DNA of 64,000 nucleotides, from contig NZ_SWBP01000001.1 in the NCBI RefSeq assembly GCF_005116455.1, forward strand, positions 682,001 through 746,000. The letters are read 5' to 3'. This DNA comes from Pedobacter cryophilus. GTDB taxonomy: Bacteria > Bacteroidota > Bacteroidia > Sphingobacteriales > Sphingobacteriaceae. This document shows, one piece after another, positions 35,708 to 43,794 of this stretch (its first letter is position 1; each line of letters starts with the position of its first letter). The notes under the pieces are model-generated. The model was not told the DNA's origin. It saw nothing but the letters and a program-made list of their open reading frames with translations, and made no database searches. A program made the translations under genes and the position numbers.

Positions 35708-35867
35708 TTTCTGTATTTAGTCAGTCGTTTTAGCCTTACTGGTAACTTATATATACGCAATGTTACTTCCTTTATAAACCCAAATTTAGGAGGATTATGG
35801 AAGTATTTTCTAATATACAAATTCCAAATAAACTTGATGGAAGCTGGATTTTTTTGCTTTAACAGGA

Positions 35868-35943
35868 GCGTTAACGATTGAAGCGACATCCTTTATCCCC
35901 CTTTTCGGGGATGAAGATATAGCGGAAAGCGTGTTAAAACGCC
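35868..35943 (+). repeat. intergenic structured repeat, Flavo-1-like, copy 3
   Basis: The left arm GCGTTAACGATTGAAGCG and right arm TAGCGGAAAGCGTG end in AAAACGCCC. The outer GCGTT/AACGC arms pair, and a short hairpin (CCCCCTTTTCGGGG) forms the loop. A partial word AAATAAACTTGATGGAAG just upstream (35827) is shared with copy 5. Confidence 0.65.
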
Positions 35944-35995
35944 CAAATTATTTAATTATATTTTTATTAATTGAATTAAGTAATTAGTCTTTTTC

Positions 35996-36955
35996 CTACA
36001 TTAAAACACCATCATCATTCGGCTTGATTTTACCGGGGATTAAGCTCTCGTTTAAACTTTCTTTTAAATCTCGCTCTATAGTGGTGCTTAATGCGCTCAT
36101 AGAAACATCTTCTAAACGGTTTTCAAAAGGGTCTTCGGTACGTTCGCCAATTAAATCTAAAGCTAAAAATACAAAGGAAATGGCGACAGAAATTGGAATC
36201 ATGGCGAGGTGTAAATCGCCAACAAAGGCAAAAGGAATTAAGGATGCGTGAATGAAAACAAAAACCCTTGAAAAGTAACTGTATTGCCTTATAAATGGGG
36301 TGTTTTTTATCCGCTCGCACATGCCTTGTATGTTGTTAAATTCAATGAGTGTTTCTTCTAATCTCACCAAATGAAACTCGGCTATCCAACCTTTTTCATA
36401 AGCGCTTTTTAAATCATCGCCTTGTTGGTCTATCAAATAATTTGGCGGATTTATTTTGTGATAAAAGGTAAAATACTCTTTAGGGTCGAGGTATTCTTTA
36501 ACTTCAAAATATTGATTTTCCTCTTCAAAAAGCTCTGATTCTTTATTCATAAAACCATTTGGCTTACGTAAATAAACGCGTAAGGCATTTACAAAACCAA
36601 TATGTCTAAAAACCAGCTTTCGCCTAAAAGCGGTTAATTCCTTTTGGTCATCAGGGTTTGAGCTTGTAATTAAAATACGTACTTCACGCTCCCAAACTCG
36701 GCTATAGTTTACTAAAGTACCCCAAATTTTGCGGGCTTCCCACCACCTATCATATGCGTTATTGTTTTTGAAACCTAAAAATATAGCTATTGCTGCACTT
36801 AAAGCGGTAATGGTGCTAAATGGAATGCTAAGGTTGACTATTTGATAATAATCATGCAGTAAAAAAACTGCTATGGCTAATAAGATATAATATAAAAGAT
36901 TTCTCCATGTGTAAAATAGTATCAATTTCCATTTTAGGTTTCTGGTAACTAACAT
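35996..36955 (-). CDS. bestrophin family anion channel-like protein
   Basis: A 319-residue membrane protein of the bestrophin/YneE group (UPF0187). The N-terminal MLVTRNLKWKLILFYTWRN and the first membrane pair are conserved, as are NNAYDRWWEARKIWGTLVNYSR and the C-terminal DLIGERTEDPFENRLEDVSM. Bacterial bestrophins form pentameric ion channels, cation-selective in the one studied structurally. Ion selectivity here is unknown. It is monocistronic and divergent from the phosphatase gene. Confidence 0.93.
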   Translation of the reverse strand: MLVTRNLKWKLILFYTWRNLLYYILLAIAVFLLHDYYQIVNLSIPFSTITALSAAIAIFLGFKNNNAYDRWWEARKIWGTLVNYSRVWEREVRILITSSNPDDQKELTAFRRKLVFRHIGFVNALRVYLRKPNGFMNKESELFEEENQYFEVKEYLDPKEYFTFYHKINPPNYLIDQQGDDLKSAYEKGWIAEFHLVRLEETLIEFNNIQGMCERIKNTPFIRQYSYFSRVFVFIHASLIPFAFVGDLHLAMIPISVAISFVFLALDLIGERTEDPFENRLEDVSMSALSTTIERDLKESLNESLIPGKIKPNDDGVLM

Positions 36956-37126
36956 GCTTTAATATTTTTTAACTGATTGACTAACAAAGATGATACTTTT
37001 TTTATTGAGATTGCCGAATTATCGGTCAATCATCACGGCATCTTTTGTTACCAATGCTTTTAATAGAATATTCTATTTAATACTATAGACGTAGTCCTTT
37101 ATTTTCAAAAGGCATTTAAGGAATAT
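36956..37126. other. non-coding part of a divergent spacer
   Basis: AT-rich spacer between the bestrophin gene and the palindrome before the phosphatase gene. I see no reading frame or repeat in it. Confidence 0.5.
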
Positions 37127-37192
37127 AAATTTCATATTAGTCTCCAGTATGAAATTTGCGGGCTGTCCCTTTTTAATGTTAAGTTAACTTTG
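37127..37192 (+). promoter_or_regulatory. operator-like dyad and -7 box before the PafA-like gene
   Basis: AAATTTCATA (37127-37136) and TATGAAATTT (37148-37157) are a perfect 10-bp inverted repeat with an 11-nt centre. A -7-type box TAACTTTG lies at 37185-37192 and no good -33 TTG is present. A dyad in the position of an absent -33 element suggests a regulator-dependent promoter. Confidence 0.45.
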
Positions 37193-37272
37193 CCATTATG
37201 TAATATTTTGATCTCAAAATACCCCTAAAGAATTAAATCTTAACTTTACAATTTAAACCATTCATCAACAAT

Positions 37273-38943
37273 ATGAATATTGTAAAATCAATTTTATTGA
37301 GTGTTGCATTACTTCCATTAGTAGTTCAGGCACAAAACCCAAAAAAGCAAGCGTTAACTTCAAATAACTTAACCAGTAGTCCTGCCCGCCCAAAATTGGT
37401 AGTTGGTTTAGTGGTTGACCAAATGCGCTGGGATTATCTTTATCGTTACGCTAATAGATACGGTGCTGGTGGCTTTAACCGAATGTTAAGAGAAGGTTTT
37501 TCTTGTGAAAACAATCAAATCACCTATATTCCTACAGTAACTGCTGCTGGTCATACCGGTATTTATACAGGTTCTGTCCCATCAATTCATGGTATTGCCG
37601 GTAATGATTGGACCATTCAAGCTACCGGAAAATCTATGTATTGTACAGATGATCCAACTGTAAAAACAGTAGGCAGCACTTCTACTGCGGGATTAATGTC
37701 GCCAAAAAACCTATTGGCCACCACCATTACAGATGAGTTAAGATTAGCTACCAATTTTAAATCAAAAGTAATTGGCATTGCTTTAAAAGATAGAGGTGGG
37801 ATTTTGCCAGCCGGTCATTCTGCAAATGCAGCTTATTGGTATGATGATTTAACCGGTAACTGGATTACCAGTACCTATTATATGGACGTTTTACCAAATT
37901 GGGTAAACAACTTTAATAGCCAAAAAATTGCTGAAAAATACATTAAACAAGACTGGAACACGCTTTACCCTATCAACACTTATACACAAAGTACCGCAGA
38001 TGATAATCTTTATGAAGGAAAACTAAGAGGCGAAACAGCACCTGTTTTTCCTCATTTAACTTCTAAAATGTTGAATGGAAATTTTAGCGCCATCAGAAAC
38101 ACGCCTTATGGAAACTCTATTACCTTAGATTTTGCAAAAGACGCCATCAAAAACGAACAATTAGGTAAAGATGATATTACTGATTTTTTAGCAGTAAGTC
38201 TTTCTTCTACAGATTATATAGGCCATCAATACGCCATCAATTCTATTGAAGTAGAAGACGCTTATTTACGGTTAGATAAAGACATTGAAGAGTTTTTAAA
38301 AACCTTGGATGCAACCGTTGGGAAAGGACAATACACCGTTTTTCTATCTTCAGATCATGGCGCTGCACATAACCCAAAATTCTTAGCCGACAATAAAATA
38401 CCAGCCCAATTATGGGATGGAAGAACCATTTTAAACAACCTCAATACCGAGTTGGAAAAAGAATTTAAACAGCCAAAATTGGTTCTTGGATTTGGGAATT
38501 ATCAAGTAAATTTTAACAATCCATTAATTGCATCATCAAAACTTAACCTGTTAGAAATTAAACAATTCACCATTAATTTTTTGAATAAACAAGAGGGAGT
38601 AACTTTTGTAGTGGATATGGAAAATATATCTTCTGCTTCTCTTCCCGATGCCATAAAATCTAAAATTATTGCTGGTTATAATAAAGACAGAAGCGGCGCT
38701 ATACAAATTTTGTTAAAACCGGGCTGGTTCCAGGGTTATTCTGCAACAGGCACTACGCATGGATCTTGGAATCCTTATGATACCCATATTCCATTAGTTT
38801 TTATGGGCTGGGGAATTAAACAAGGAACATTAAACAGACCAACAAGTATGGCTGATATTGCACCAACTATTGCGGCCTTATTACACATACAAGAACCTAA
38901 TGGGAATGTGGGGGAAACTATTGAAGAAGTGCTAAAAAAATAG
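37273..38943 (+). CDS. PafA-like alkaline phosphatase family enzyme, secreted
   Basis: A 556-residue metallo-phosphatase of the alkaline phosphatase superfamily with a signal peptide (VVQAQ). Metal and catalytic residues typical of PafA are visible. They are D49 (GLVVDQMRWDYL), nucleophile T90 (IPTVTAAGH), Asp and His in SSTDYIGHQY, the SSDHGAAH pair, and H in TTHGSW. PafA releases phosphate from many monoesters in the periplasm and is the main phosphatase in several Bacteroidota. Unlike PhoA it is not strongly inhibited by phosphate. A dyad before the promoter suggests control by an unknown regulator. Confidence 0.93.
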   Translation: MNIVKSILLSVALLPLVVQAQNPKKQALTSNNLTSSPARPKLVVGLVVDQMRWDYLYRYANRYGAGGFNRMLREGFSCENNQITYIPTVTAAGHTGIYTGSVPSIHGIAGNDWTIQATGKSMYCTDDPTVKTVGSTSTAGLMSPKNLLATTITDELRLATNFKSKVIGIALKDRGGILPAGHSANAAYWYDDLTGNWITSTYYMDVLPNWVNNFNSQKIAEKYIKQDWNTLYPINTYTQSTADDNLYEGKLRGETAPVFPHLTSKMLNGNFSAIRNTPYGNSITLDFAKDAIKNEQLGKDDITDFLAVSLSSTDYIGHQYAINSIEVEDAYLRLDKDIEEFLKTLDATVGKGQYTVFLSSDHGAAHNPKFLADNKIPAQLWDGRTILNNLNTELEKEFKQPKLVLGFGNYQVNFNNPLIASSKLNLLEIKQFTINFLNKQEGVTFVVDMENISSASLPDAIKSKIIAGYNKDRSGAIQILLKPGWFQGYSATGTTHGSWNPYDTHIPLVFMGWGIKQGTLNRPTSMADIAPTIAALLHIQEPNGNVGETIEEVLKK

Positions 38944-38985
38944 GAGCAGGATTTTCAGGATGCTTTGCTAAATTATAAATAGGAG

Positions 38986-39005
38986 CAGGATTTTTAGGAT
39001 TGTAG
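38986..39005 (+). repeat. left inverted repeat of the GxxExxY unit
   Basis: CAGGATTTTTAGGATTGTAG is the reverse complement of 39511-39530 with one mismatch in 20. Shorter copies of the same words (AGGAGCAGGATTTT-AGGAT) precede it from 38942. Confidence 0.85.
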
Positions 39006-39089
39006 AATTTTCAGGATGTTGACGGGTGAAAAAAGAATAGTTAGAATTTTGGAATGATAGAATTTTAAAATATTAAATGCCTTTTTAAA

Positions 39090-39479
39090 ATGATAGAAAA
39101 TGATGAATTAACTTATAAAATCATTGGTTGTGCGATGAAGGTTCACAACACTTTGGGTAATGGTTTTCAAGAATTGATTTATCAAAGATGTTTAGCTATT
39201 GAATTGCAAAAATCTGCTTTAAAATTTGAACGGGAAGTCAACCAAAAAATTTATTACGAGGGGTTTGATGTTGGCACAAGAAGATGTGATTTTATTGTTG
39301 AAAATCGAGTAATTATTGAACTTAAAGCCTTTATTAATTTAGAAGATGCTCATTTAGCACAAACAAAAAACTACTTAACCGCTTACGGTTTTGAAAAAGG
39401 ATTATTGATCAATTTTGGATCAACCAGCTTACAGTATAAATTGATTTTTAATAATAATACAAATTACAAAAAAGATTAA
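39090..39479 (+). CDS. GxxExxY protein, PD-(D/E)XK nuclease-like
   Basis: A 129-residue protein with the family signature G-F-Q-E-L-I-Y near residue 25 (GNGFQELIYQ). It also has the nuclease-like core RRCDFIVENRVIIELKA, where Asp, Glu and Lys fit a PD-(D/E)XK active site. The family occurs in many copies across Bacteroidota and its role is unknown. This copy is the only gene within a 545-bp segment bounded by 20-bp inverted repeats, as expected of a mobile or mobilisable unit. Confidence 0.9.
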   Translation: MIENDELTYKIIGCAMKVHNTLGNGFQELIYQRCLAIELQKSALKFEREVNQKIYYEGFDVGTRRCDFIVENRVIIELKAFINLEDAHLAQTKNYLTAYGFEKGLLINFGSTSLQYKLIFNNNTNYKKD

Positions 39480-39507
39480 AACAGGTGTTAAATTTAGCAC
39501 CCTGTTT
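39480..39507 (+). terminator. imperfect hairpin after the GxxExxY gene
   Basis: ACAGGTGTT and AGCACCCTGT pair with a bulge around AAATTT and are followed by TT. It lies directly after the stop and inside the inverted repeats, so it travels with the unit. Confidence 0.45.
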
Positions 39508-39510
39508 ATC

Positions 39511-39530
39511 CTACAATCCTTAAAATCCTG
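39511..39530 (+). repeat. right inverted repeat of the GxxExxY unit
   Basis: CTACAATCCTTAAAATCCTG is the inverted partner of 38986-39005, 19 of 20 matching. It ends 8 bases before the thiE-like start, so the unit abuts the next operon. Confidence 0.85.
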
Positions 39531-39538
39531 ATACAGAC

Positions 39539-40171
39539 ATGAAAAAATTTATATCCCGCTTACATTACCTCACACAAGATTTACCGAATTGTAGTCATTT
39601 AGAACAAGTTCAAATAGCTTGTGAAGCAGGTGCCAATTGGATTCAATACCGTTGTTTAAGTAAATCTGATGCGGAAATGCTGGAAGAATTACATCAAATT
39701 GCTGCTATTTGCGATGATTGGGGAACTACATTAATTATTACCAATCATGCTCATTTGGTGCATTTAGCAGATATTCAAGGAGTACATATAGAGGATATGG
39801 ATGCCGATTTAACCTTGATTAGGGAACAAATTGGAGAAGATAAAACTTTGGGCGCATCAGCAAATACATACGAACAAATTATAAATCATATTAAAAACGG
39901 AGCAGATTATATTGGTTGCGGACCATTTGGACATACTGACACCAAGCCCAATGATGCGTCACATTGGGGTGTTAAAGGCTACCAAGAAGAGATAGAAAGA
40001 TTGCAAGAAAACAAATTAGAAATTCCTCTAATTGCTGTGGGAGGAGTACAAATAGAAAACGTAGAATTATTGATGGCAACCGGTATTCATGGTATTGCTG
40101 TTTGTGCGGCCATCAACAAAAGTGAAAATCCTGGGGCTGCCTATAAGGCCTTTCATCAATTGATTTTTTAA
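39539..40171 (+). CDS. thiamine phosphate synthase-like protein (ThiE/TenI family)
   Basis: A 210-residue TIM-barrel protein of the ThiE/TenI family. ThiE joins the pyrimidine and thiazole halves of thiamine. Landmarks are IQYR (35-38), ITNHA (67-71), GVHIEDMD, GASANT (105-110), GCGPFGHTDTKPN (126-138) and AVGGV. Several deviate from ThiE: the K of the QLREK motif is missing, INDR reads ITNH, and the GQ before the metal-binding Asp is absent. It may be a diverged synthase or a TenI-like relative. The neighbouring thiamine-pyrophosphokinase-like gene supports a thiamine role. Confidence 0.8.
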   Translation: MKKFISRLHYLTQDLPNCSHLEQVQIACEAGANWIQYRCLSKSDAEMLEELHQIAAICDDWGTTLIITNHAHLVHLADIQGVHIEDMDADLTLIREQIGEDKTLGASANTYEQIINHIKNGADYIGCGPFGHTDTKPNDASHWGVKGYQEEIERLQENKLEIPLIAVGGVQIENVELLMATGIHGIAVCAAINKSENPGAAYKAFHQLIF

Positions 40172-40185
40172 CACCCATTAAACCT

Positions 40186-40767
40186 ATGTCAAGCCATCAT
40201 ATCGTTAGAGAAAAACAAGAACCTGCATTATTGGTGATGACCATGGATCATTTTAATGAGGAATACTTAGGACAATTATTAGAATGGTCTCCAACCATTC
40301 TGGTATCTGCAAAAGTTGCAGAAAAAGTGCTTTCTACGGGTATTAAAATAGACATTATTATTACGCCAGAAAATGAGTTAGTTAACACCCAAGAACATGT
40401 AAAAATACTAGCCGCCAAAGATGATGATGATATTTTAGAGGCAGCACTAAAACATTTAATTGCCGAGGGCTATCCTGCGGTGAATATCATTACCAATCAT
40501 TTTCAGGCTAAAGAATATCTTTTTTATGTAGATATGATAGATTTGGTTGTTTTTGATGAGGATAAAAAAATCTATCCTATTAAATCGGGTTTTAGTAAAT
40601 GGCAAACTAAAGGAGAGGATATTTATATTTATCATCCAGAAATGATTCACGAGTTTTCTGTCTCTGGATTAGAAAAAATAAACAACAACCATTATCAAAC
40701 CGTAAAAGACGGGTTTTTTAGTTTTACGTTTGAACCGCCTTTCATATTTATTGCAGAACAGTTATGA
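40186..40767 (+). CDS. thiamine pyrophosphokinase-like protein (diverged)
   Basis: A 193-residue protein whose layout follows thiamine pyrophosphokinase. An N-terminal alpha/beta domain (ILVSAKVAEKVLSTGIKIDIII, then a DDDDILEAALKHL segment where TPKs have the D-x-TDxxxAL motif) precedes a C-terminal beta-sandwich. The sandwich includes KGEDIYIYHP and a FSVSGLEKINN ... Y-TVKDG pattern matching the TPK thiamine-binding sheet. The usual DGGANRL and GDFDS motifs are not recognisable, so catalytic activity is uncertain. It lies 14 bases after the ThiE-like gene and overlaps the GNAT gene by four bases. Confidence 0.6.
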   Translation: MSSHHIVREKQEPALLVMTMDHFNEEYLGQLLEWSPTILVSAKVAEKVLSTGIKIDIIITPENELVNTQEHVKILAAKDDDDILEAALKHLIAEGYPAVNIITNHFQAKEYLFYVDMIDLVVFDEDKKIYPIKSGFSKWQTKGEDIYIYHPEMIHEFSVSGLEKINNNHYQTVKDGFFSFTFEPPFIFIAEQL

Positions 40768-41255
40768 TTGAAATAAAACTTGCTGCTATTGAAGATCTAG
40801 AAATTATACATCAGTTGGCTTCTGATATTTGGTGGCCAACCTATAAAAATGTGATATCTGATGAGCAGATAGCTTTTATGCTAAATAAAATGTATTCCAT
40901 TAGCGCTCTTCAAAATCAAATGCATGAAGAAAATGTATTCTTATTGCTTTATGTAAATGAGCTTGCCAAAGGCTTTGCCAGTTATTCAAAAACAGCTATA
41001 GATAAAACCTATAAACTTCAAAAACTTTATCTACATCCAGATCAACAAGGAAAAGGGACTGGTAAATTATTAATTGTTGAAGTCGAAAAACAGGTAAAAA
41101 CCTTGGGTGGAGATGCTTTAATTCTTAATGTAAACCGAGGGAATAAGGCAAAGGATTTTTACAAAAAAGTAGGCTACCAAATACTACAAGAACTAGATAT
41201 TCCTTACTTTCATTTTGTACTTAATGATTATGTGATGGGTAAAAAATTGATCTAA
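40764..41255 (+). CDS. GNAT family N-acetyltransferase
   Basis: A 163-residue acetyltransferase with the acetyl-CoA pyrophosphate-binding motif QQGKGTG in LYLHPDQQGKGTGKLL and the motif B segment NVNRGNKAKDFYKKVGY. The substrate is unknown. It overlaps the pyrophosphokinase-like gene by four bases, and its stop overlaps the stop of the opposite-strand oxidoreductase gene by four bases. Confidence 0.92.
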   Translation: MIEIKLAAIEDLEIIHQLASDIWWPTYKNVISDEQIAFMLNKMYSISALQNQMHEENVFLLLYVNELAKGFASYSKTAIDKTYKLQKLYLHPDQQGKGTGKLLIVEVEKQVKTLGGDALILNVNRGNKAKDFYKKVGYQILQELDIPYFHFVLNDYVMGKKLI

Positions 41256-42397
41256 TTCAAATCTACTAAAACTAAATCAGCTACTTCCATTCCGGTTAAA
41301 CTGCCTAAAGCAACACCCATTCCGTTGCATCTTGCGGCAACAAATAATCCTTTTCTTATTTTTTTAACAATAGGTTCTAATGGCTCTCCAAATCCCATAA
41401 TTCCGCTCCATCTATAATCTATTTTCATCTTATTATTTGGAAGGATAATTTGATAAAGCATTTCTTCTAACTTTTTTTGAATCTCTTCGCTAGTATTCAA
41501 ATCAAAAGTTTCTTCTGCTTTAAAGTCTATATTTCTTCCCCCGCCTAAAAGAATTCTATCATCAACATCTCTAAAATAATAATAGCCTTCATCGTAATGA
41601 AAAGTTCCCTTTACTTTTAATCCTTTAATAGGCTCGGTCACCAAAACCTGTCCTCGGCCGGGTTTAATATCAATTTCGGGTAAAAGTTGAGCGGTAAAAG
41701 CATTGGTAGCAAACACAATTTTATGGGTGGTAAAAGTAGCTTCCTTAGTTTTTATGGTGATTAGTTTATCTTCTTCAAATGATAAAACCTGAGTTTGGTT
41801 AAATATCAACACGCCTAAACTTTGTGCTTTTTGTATCAAAGCCAGCATCATTTTACCGGTATCTATTTGCCCTTCAAATTTATTTTCAATTAATCCTTTC
41901 ACTCCATCAAAGCCAAAATCTGCAATTTTAGCATTGTTAACGGCAAAAATGTCAGCCCCGCTAAACAAGGGTTTAAAAATGTAATTTAAATGGCTTAAGC
42001 CTAAAAAGGCGGTTTCCATTTGCTGCAAATCGTTTTTTAAAAAAAGTTCATATCCACCTTTTTGTTCAAAGCAAATAGCGCTATCCCCTAAATTCTTTCG
42101 CAAAGTGGCTAAGCCTTTTATCCGCTTGGTAACCAAATTAAAAACAGTTTCCTCGCCGTAGCTTTTAATATCGCTTAAAAGCTCAGAAACACTTCCAAAA
42201 CAGGCAAAACCAGCGTTTTTAGTGCTTGCACCACTTGGCAACATTCCTCTTTCTAATATCGCTATTTTTAAACGCGGACTTTGTGTTTTTAATTGTAAAG
42301 CCGCATTTAAACCTACTATTCCGCTTCCAATAATGATTACATCATAATGGTTTAAAAATGAGCTTTGTTCCCAGTAAGAAAATGCGTTTTCAATCAT
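41252..42397 (-). CDS. FAD-dependent amine/D-amino acid oxidase-like oxidoreductase
   Basis: A 381-residue DAO-family flavoprotein. The dinucleotide-binding motif GSGIVG (24-29) lies in YDVIIIGSGIVGLNAA, followed by an E in AILERG. PSGASTKNAGFACFG is the usual second FAD-contact segment, and the C-terminal YRWSGIMGFGEPLEP fits the family. The likely substrate is a glycine-like or imino compound. The ThiE/TPK-like genes lie next door but on the other strand. This is not ThiO by any specific motif I can see. Confidence 0.88.
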   Translation of the reverse strand: MIENAFSYWEQSSFLNHYDVIIIGSGIVGLNAALQLKTQSPRLKIAILERGMLPSGASTKNAGFACFGSVSELLSDIKSYGEETVFNLVTKRIKGLATLRKNLGDSAICFEQKGGYELFLKNDLQQMETAFLGLSHLNYIFKPLFSGADIFAVNNAKIADFGFDGVKGLIENKFEGQIDTGKMMLALIQKAQSLGVLIFNQTQVLSFEEDKLITIKTKEATFTTHKIVFATNAFTAQLLPEIDIKPGRGQVLVTEPIKGLKVKGTFHYDEGYYYFRDVDDRILLGGGRNIDFKAEETFDLNTSEEIQKKLEEMLYQIILPNNKMKIDYRWSGIMGFGEPLEPIVKKIRKGLFVAARCNGMGVALGSLTGMEVADLVLVDLN

Positions 42398-42477
42398 CTT
42401 TTAAAGGTAATTTATTTGTGTAAACTTTTAAAAGGAATACTTTTTGAGTATCATTATATAATTAATTTAAAAAAGAT

Positions 42478-43158
42478 ATGATATTATTTATAATCATCCT
42501 GGTAATGAGCCTGGGGGTTCAATGGAGATTCAAAAGCAAATTCAAAAAATATTCTGAAATCGCATTAAGCTCTGGTTTAAGCGGTGCAGAAGTAGCTAAA
42601 CAAATGTTAAGCGACCATGGAATTAGTGATGTAGAAATTATTTCTGTAGATGGGCAATTAAGTGACCATTACAATCCTGCTGATAGAACTGTAAATCTTT
42701 CTCCTGATGTTTATCATGGACGAAGCATTATTGCAGCTGCTGTGGCAGCTCACGAATGCGGACATGCGGTACAACATGCAAAAGCTTACAGTTGGTTGCA
42801 ATTGAGATCATCATTAGTTCCGGTAGTTGGTGTGGCATCTAAACTTGTTCAATGGGTGTTAATTATTGGCGTAGTGATGTTGATGTTTTCTGGCAATACA
42901 ATAGTTTTAGCCGTAGGTGTTGGGGCTTTAGCAATTGTAACTTTATTCAGTTTTGTAACGCTTCCAGTAGAATTTGATGCGAGTAGAAGAGCATTAGCCT
43001 GGTTAAAAACCGGACATGGCGTTACCCAAACCGAATTAGAAAACGTACAGGCAAAAGATGCTTTATGGTGGGCCGCTATGACTTATGTTGTTGCCGCTTT
43101 ATCTTCTTTAGCCACTTTATTGTATTACGCTTCTATGTTGTTTGGAAGAAGAGATTAG
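42478..43158 (+). CDS. YugP family zinc metallopeptidase
   Basis: A 226-residue membrane peptidase. One membrane segment at the N-terminus is followed by the zinc motif HECGH (92-96) in AAHECGHAVQHAKAYSWLQLRS, and then by three hydrophobic segments. The family is widely conserved but its substrate is unknown. It is monocistronic and followed by a common hairpin repeat and a strong terminator. Confidence 0.94.
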   Translation: MILFIIILVMSLGVQWRFKSKFKKYSEIALSSGLSGAEVAKQMLSDHGISDVEIISVDGQLSDHYNPADRTVNLSPDVYHGRSIIAAAVAAHECGHAVQHAKAYSWLQLRSSLVPVVGVASKLVQWVLIIGVVMLMFSGNTIVLAVGVGALAIVTLFSFVTLPVEFDASRRALAWLKTGHGVTQTELENVQAKDALWWAAMTYVVAALSSLATLLYYASMLFGRRD

Positions 43159-43172
43159 GCCTCATCCCCCAG

Positions 43173-43195
43173 CCCCTTCTCCAAAAGAGAAGGGG
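43173..43195 (+). repeat. short dispersed hairpin repeat
   Basis: CCCCTTCTC and GAGAAGGGG pair perfectly over a 5-nt loop, preceded by CTCATCCCCCAG. I know this word as a frequent dispersed intergenic repeat in Bacteroidota. It begins 14 bases after the yugP-like stop. Confidence 0.6.
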
Positions 43196-43221
43196 AGGTA
43201 GAACGGATTAAAAACAAAAAA

Positions 43222-43258
43222 GCCCTCGATTTATAAAAATCGAGGGCTTTTTTATTTT
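43222..43258. terminator. bidirectional terminator
   Basis: GCCCTCGAT and ATCGAGGGC form a 9-bp stem with an 8-nt loop, with an A-run on the left and a long T-run on the right. It serves the YugP-like gene and the converging apaG. Confidence 0.9.
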
Positions 43259-43260
43259 TT

Positions 43261-43333
43261 GCGTTAACGATGGAAGCGATATCCTTTTGCTTTTTGGAGC
43301 AAAAGATTTAGCGGACAGCGTGTTAAAACGCCC
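43261..43333 (+). repeat. intergenic structured repeat, Flavo-1-like, copy 4
   Basis: The left arm GCGTTAACGATGGAAGCG and right arm TTTAGCGGACAGCGTG are followed by TTAAAACGCCC. The loop CTTTTGCTTTTTGGAGCAAAAG is itself a hairpin. This copy and that at 35868 share both arms almost exactly. Confidence 0.65.
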
Positions 43334-43350
43334 AAATTATTATTGTTTAA

Positions 43351-43737
43351 TTAATTCAATTTAAAAGGCGCAATTAAAGCAAACTGAGGAATACTTACGT
43401 CAAATATTTCTCCATCTACCAATCTTTTCATTTGATAAGTTCCTTTCATGGTGCCCATATCTGTTTTAAGATTGCAACCAGATACATATTCGTGGTGTTG
43501 CCCCGGCGTAATAATAGGTTGTAAGCCCACTACACCTTCGCCTTCTACTTCTCTTTTGGTTCCGTTAGAATCAAAAATAGTCCAGTGTCTTCTTAATAAT
43601 TGTACGCTATAATCTGTCAGATTTTCTATCTGGATTTTATAGGCAAACATATAGTGTTCATTAGCCGGATTTGAATATTCTGGCTGGTAGGTAGTTTCAA
43701 CAGAAACTTTTACTCCTTCGGTGATTTGCGCTACCAT
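43351..43737 (-). CDS. apaG: ApaG domain protein
   Basis: A 128-residue single-domain fibronectin-III-like protein. NPANEHYMFAYKIQIEN, QLLRRHWTIFDSNG and GTMKGTYQM are the ApaG signatures. ApaG is linked genetically to Ap4A and divalent-cation phenotypes, and its molecular role is unsettled. I place the start at 43737 (MVAQITEGVKV). The frame extends to a TTG at 43791, but that 18-residue addition is not found in the family. It lies 57 bases after the dus stop. Confidence 0.93.
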   Translation of the reverse strand: MVAQITEGVKVSVETTYQPEYSNPANEHYMFAYKIQIENLTDYSVQLLRRHWTIFDSNGTKREVEGEGVVGLQPIITPGQHHEYVSGCNLKTDMGTMKGTYQMKRLVDGEIFDVSIPQFALIAPFKLN

Positions 43738-43794
43738 ATTCTTGTTATTAATTTTAGAGTCAAGGTAAATAATATATATTTGATATACCAAAAA

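Noticed and set aside
35704-35889. A 61-codon minus-strand frame upstream of the hypothetical cassette gene
   Set aside because: It runs through cassette-boundary sequence and into the copy 3 repeat, so it is chance coding within repeats.
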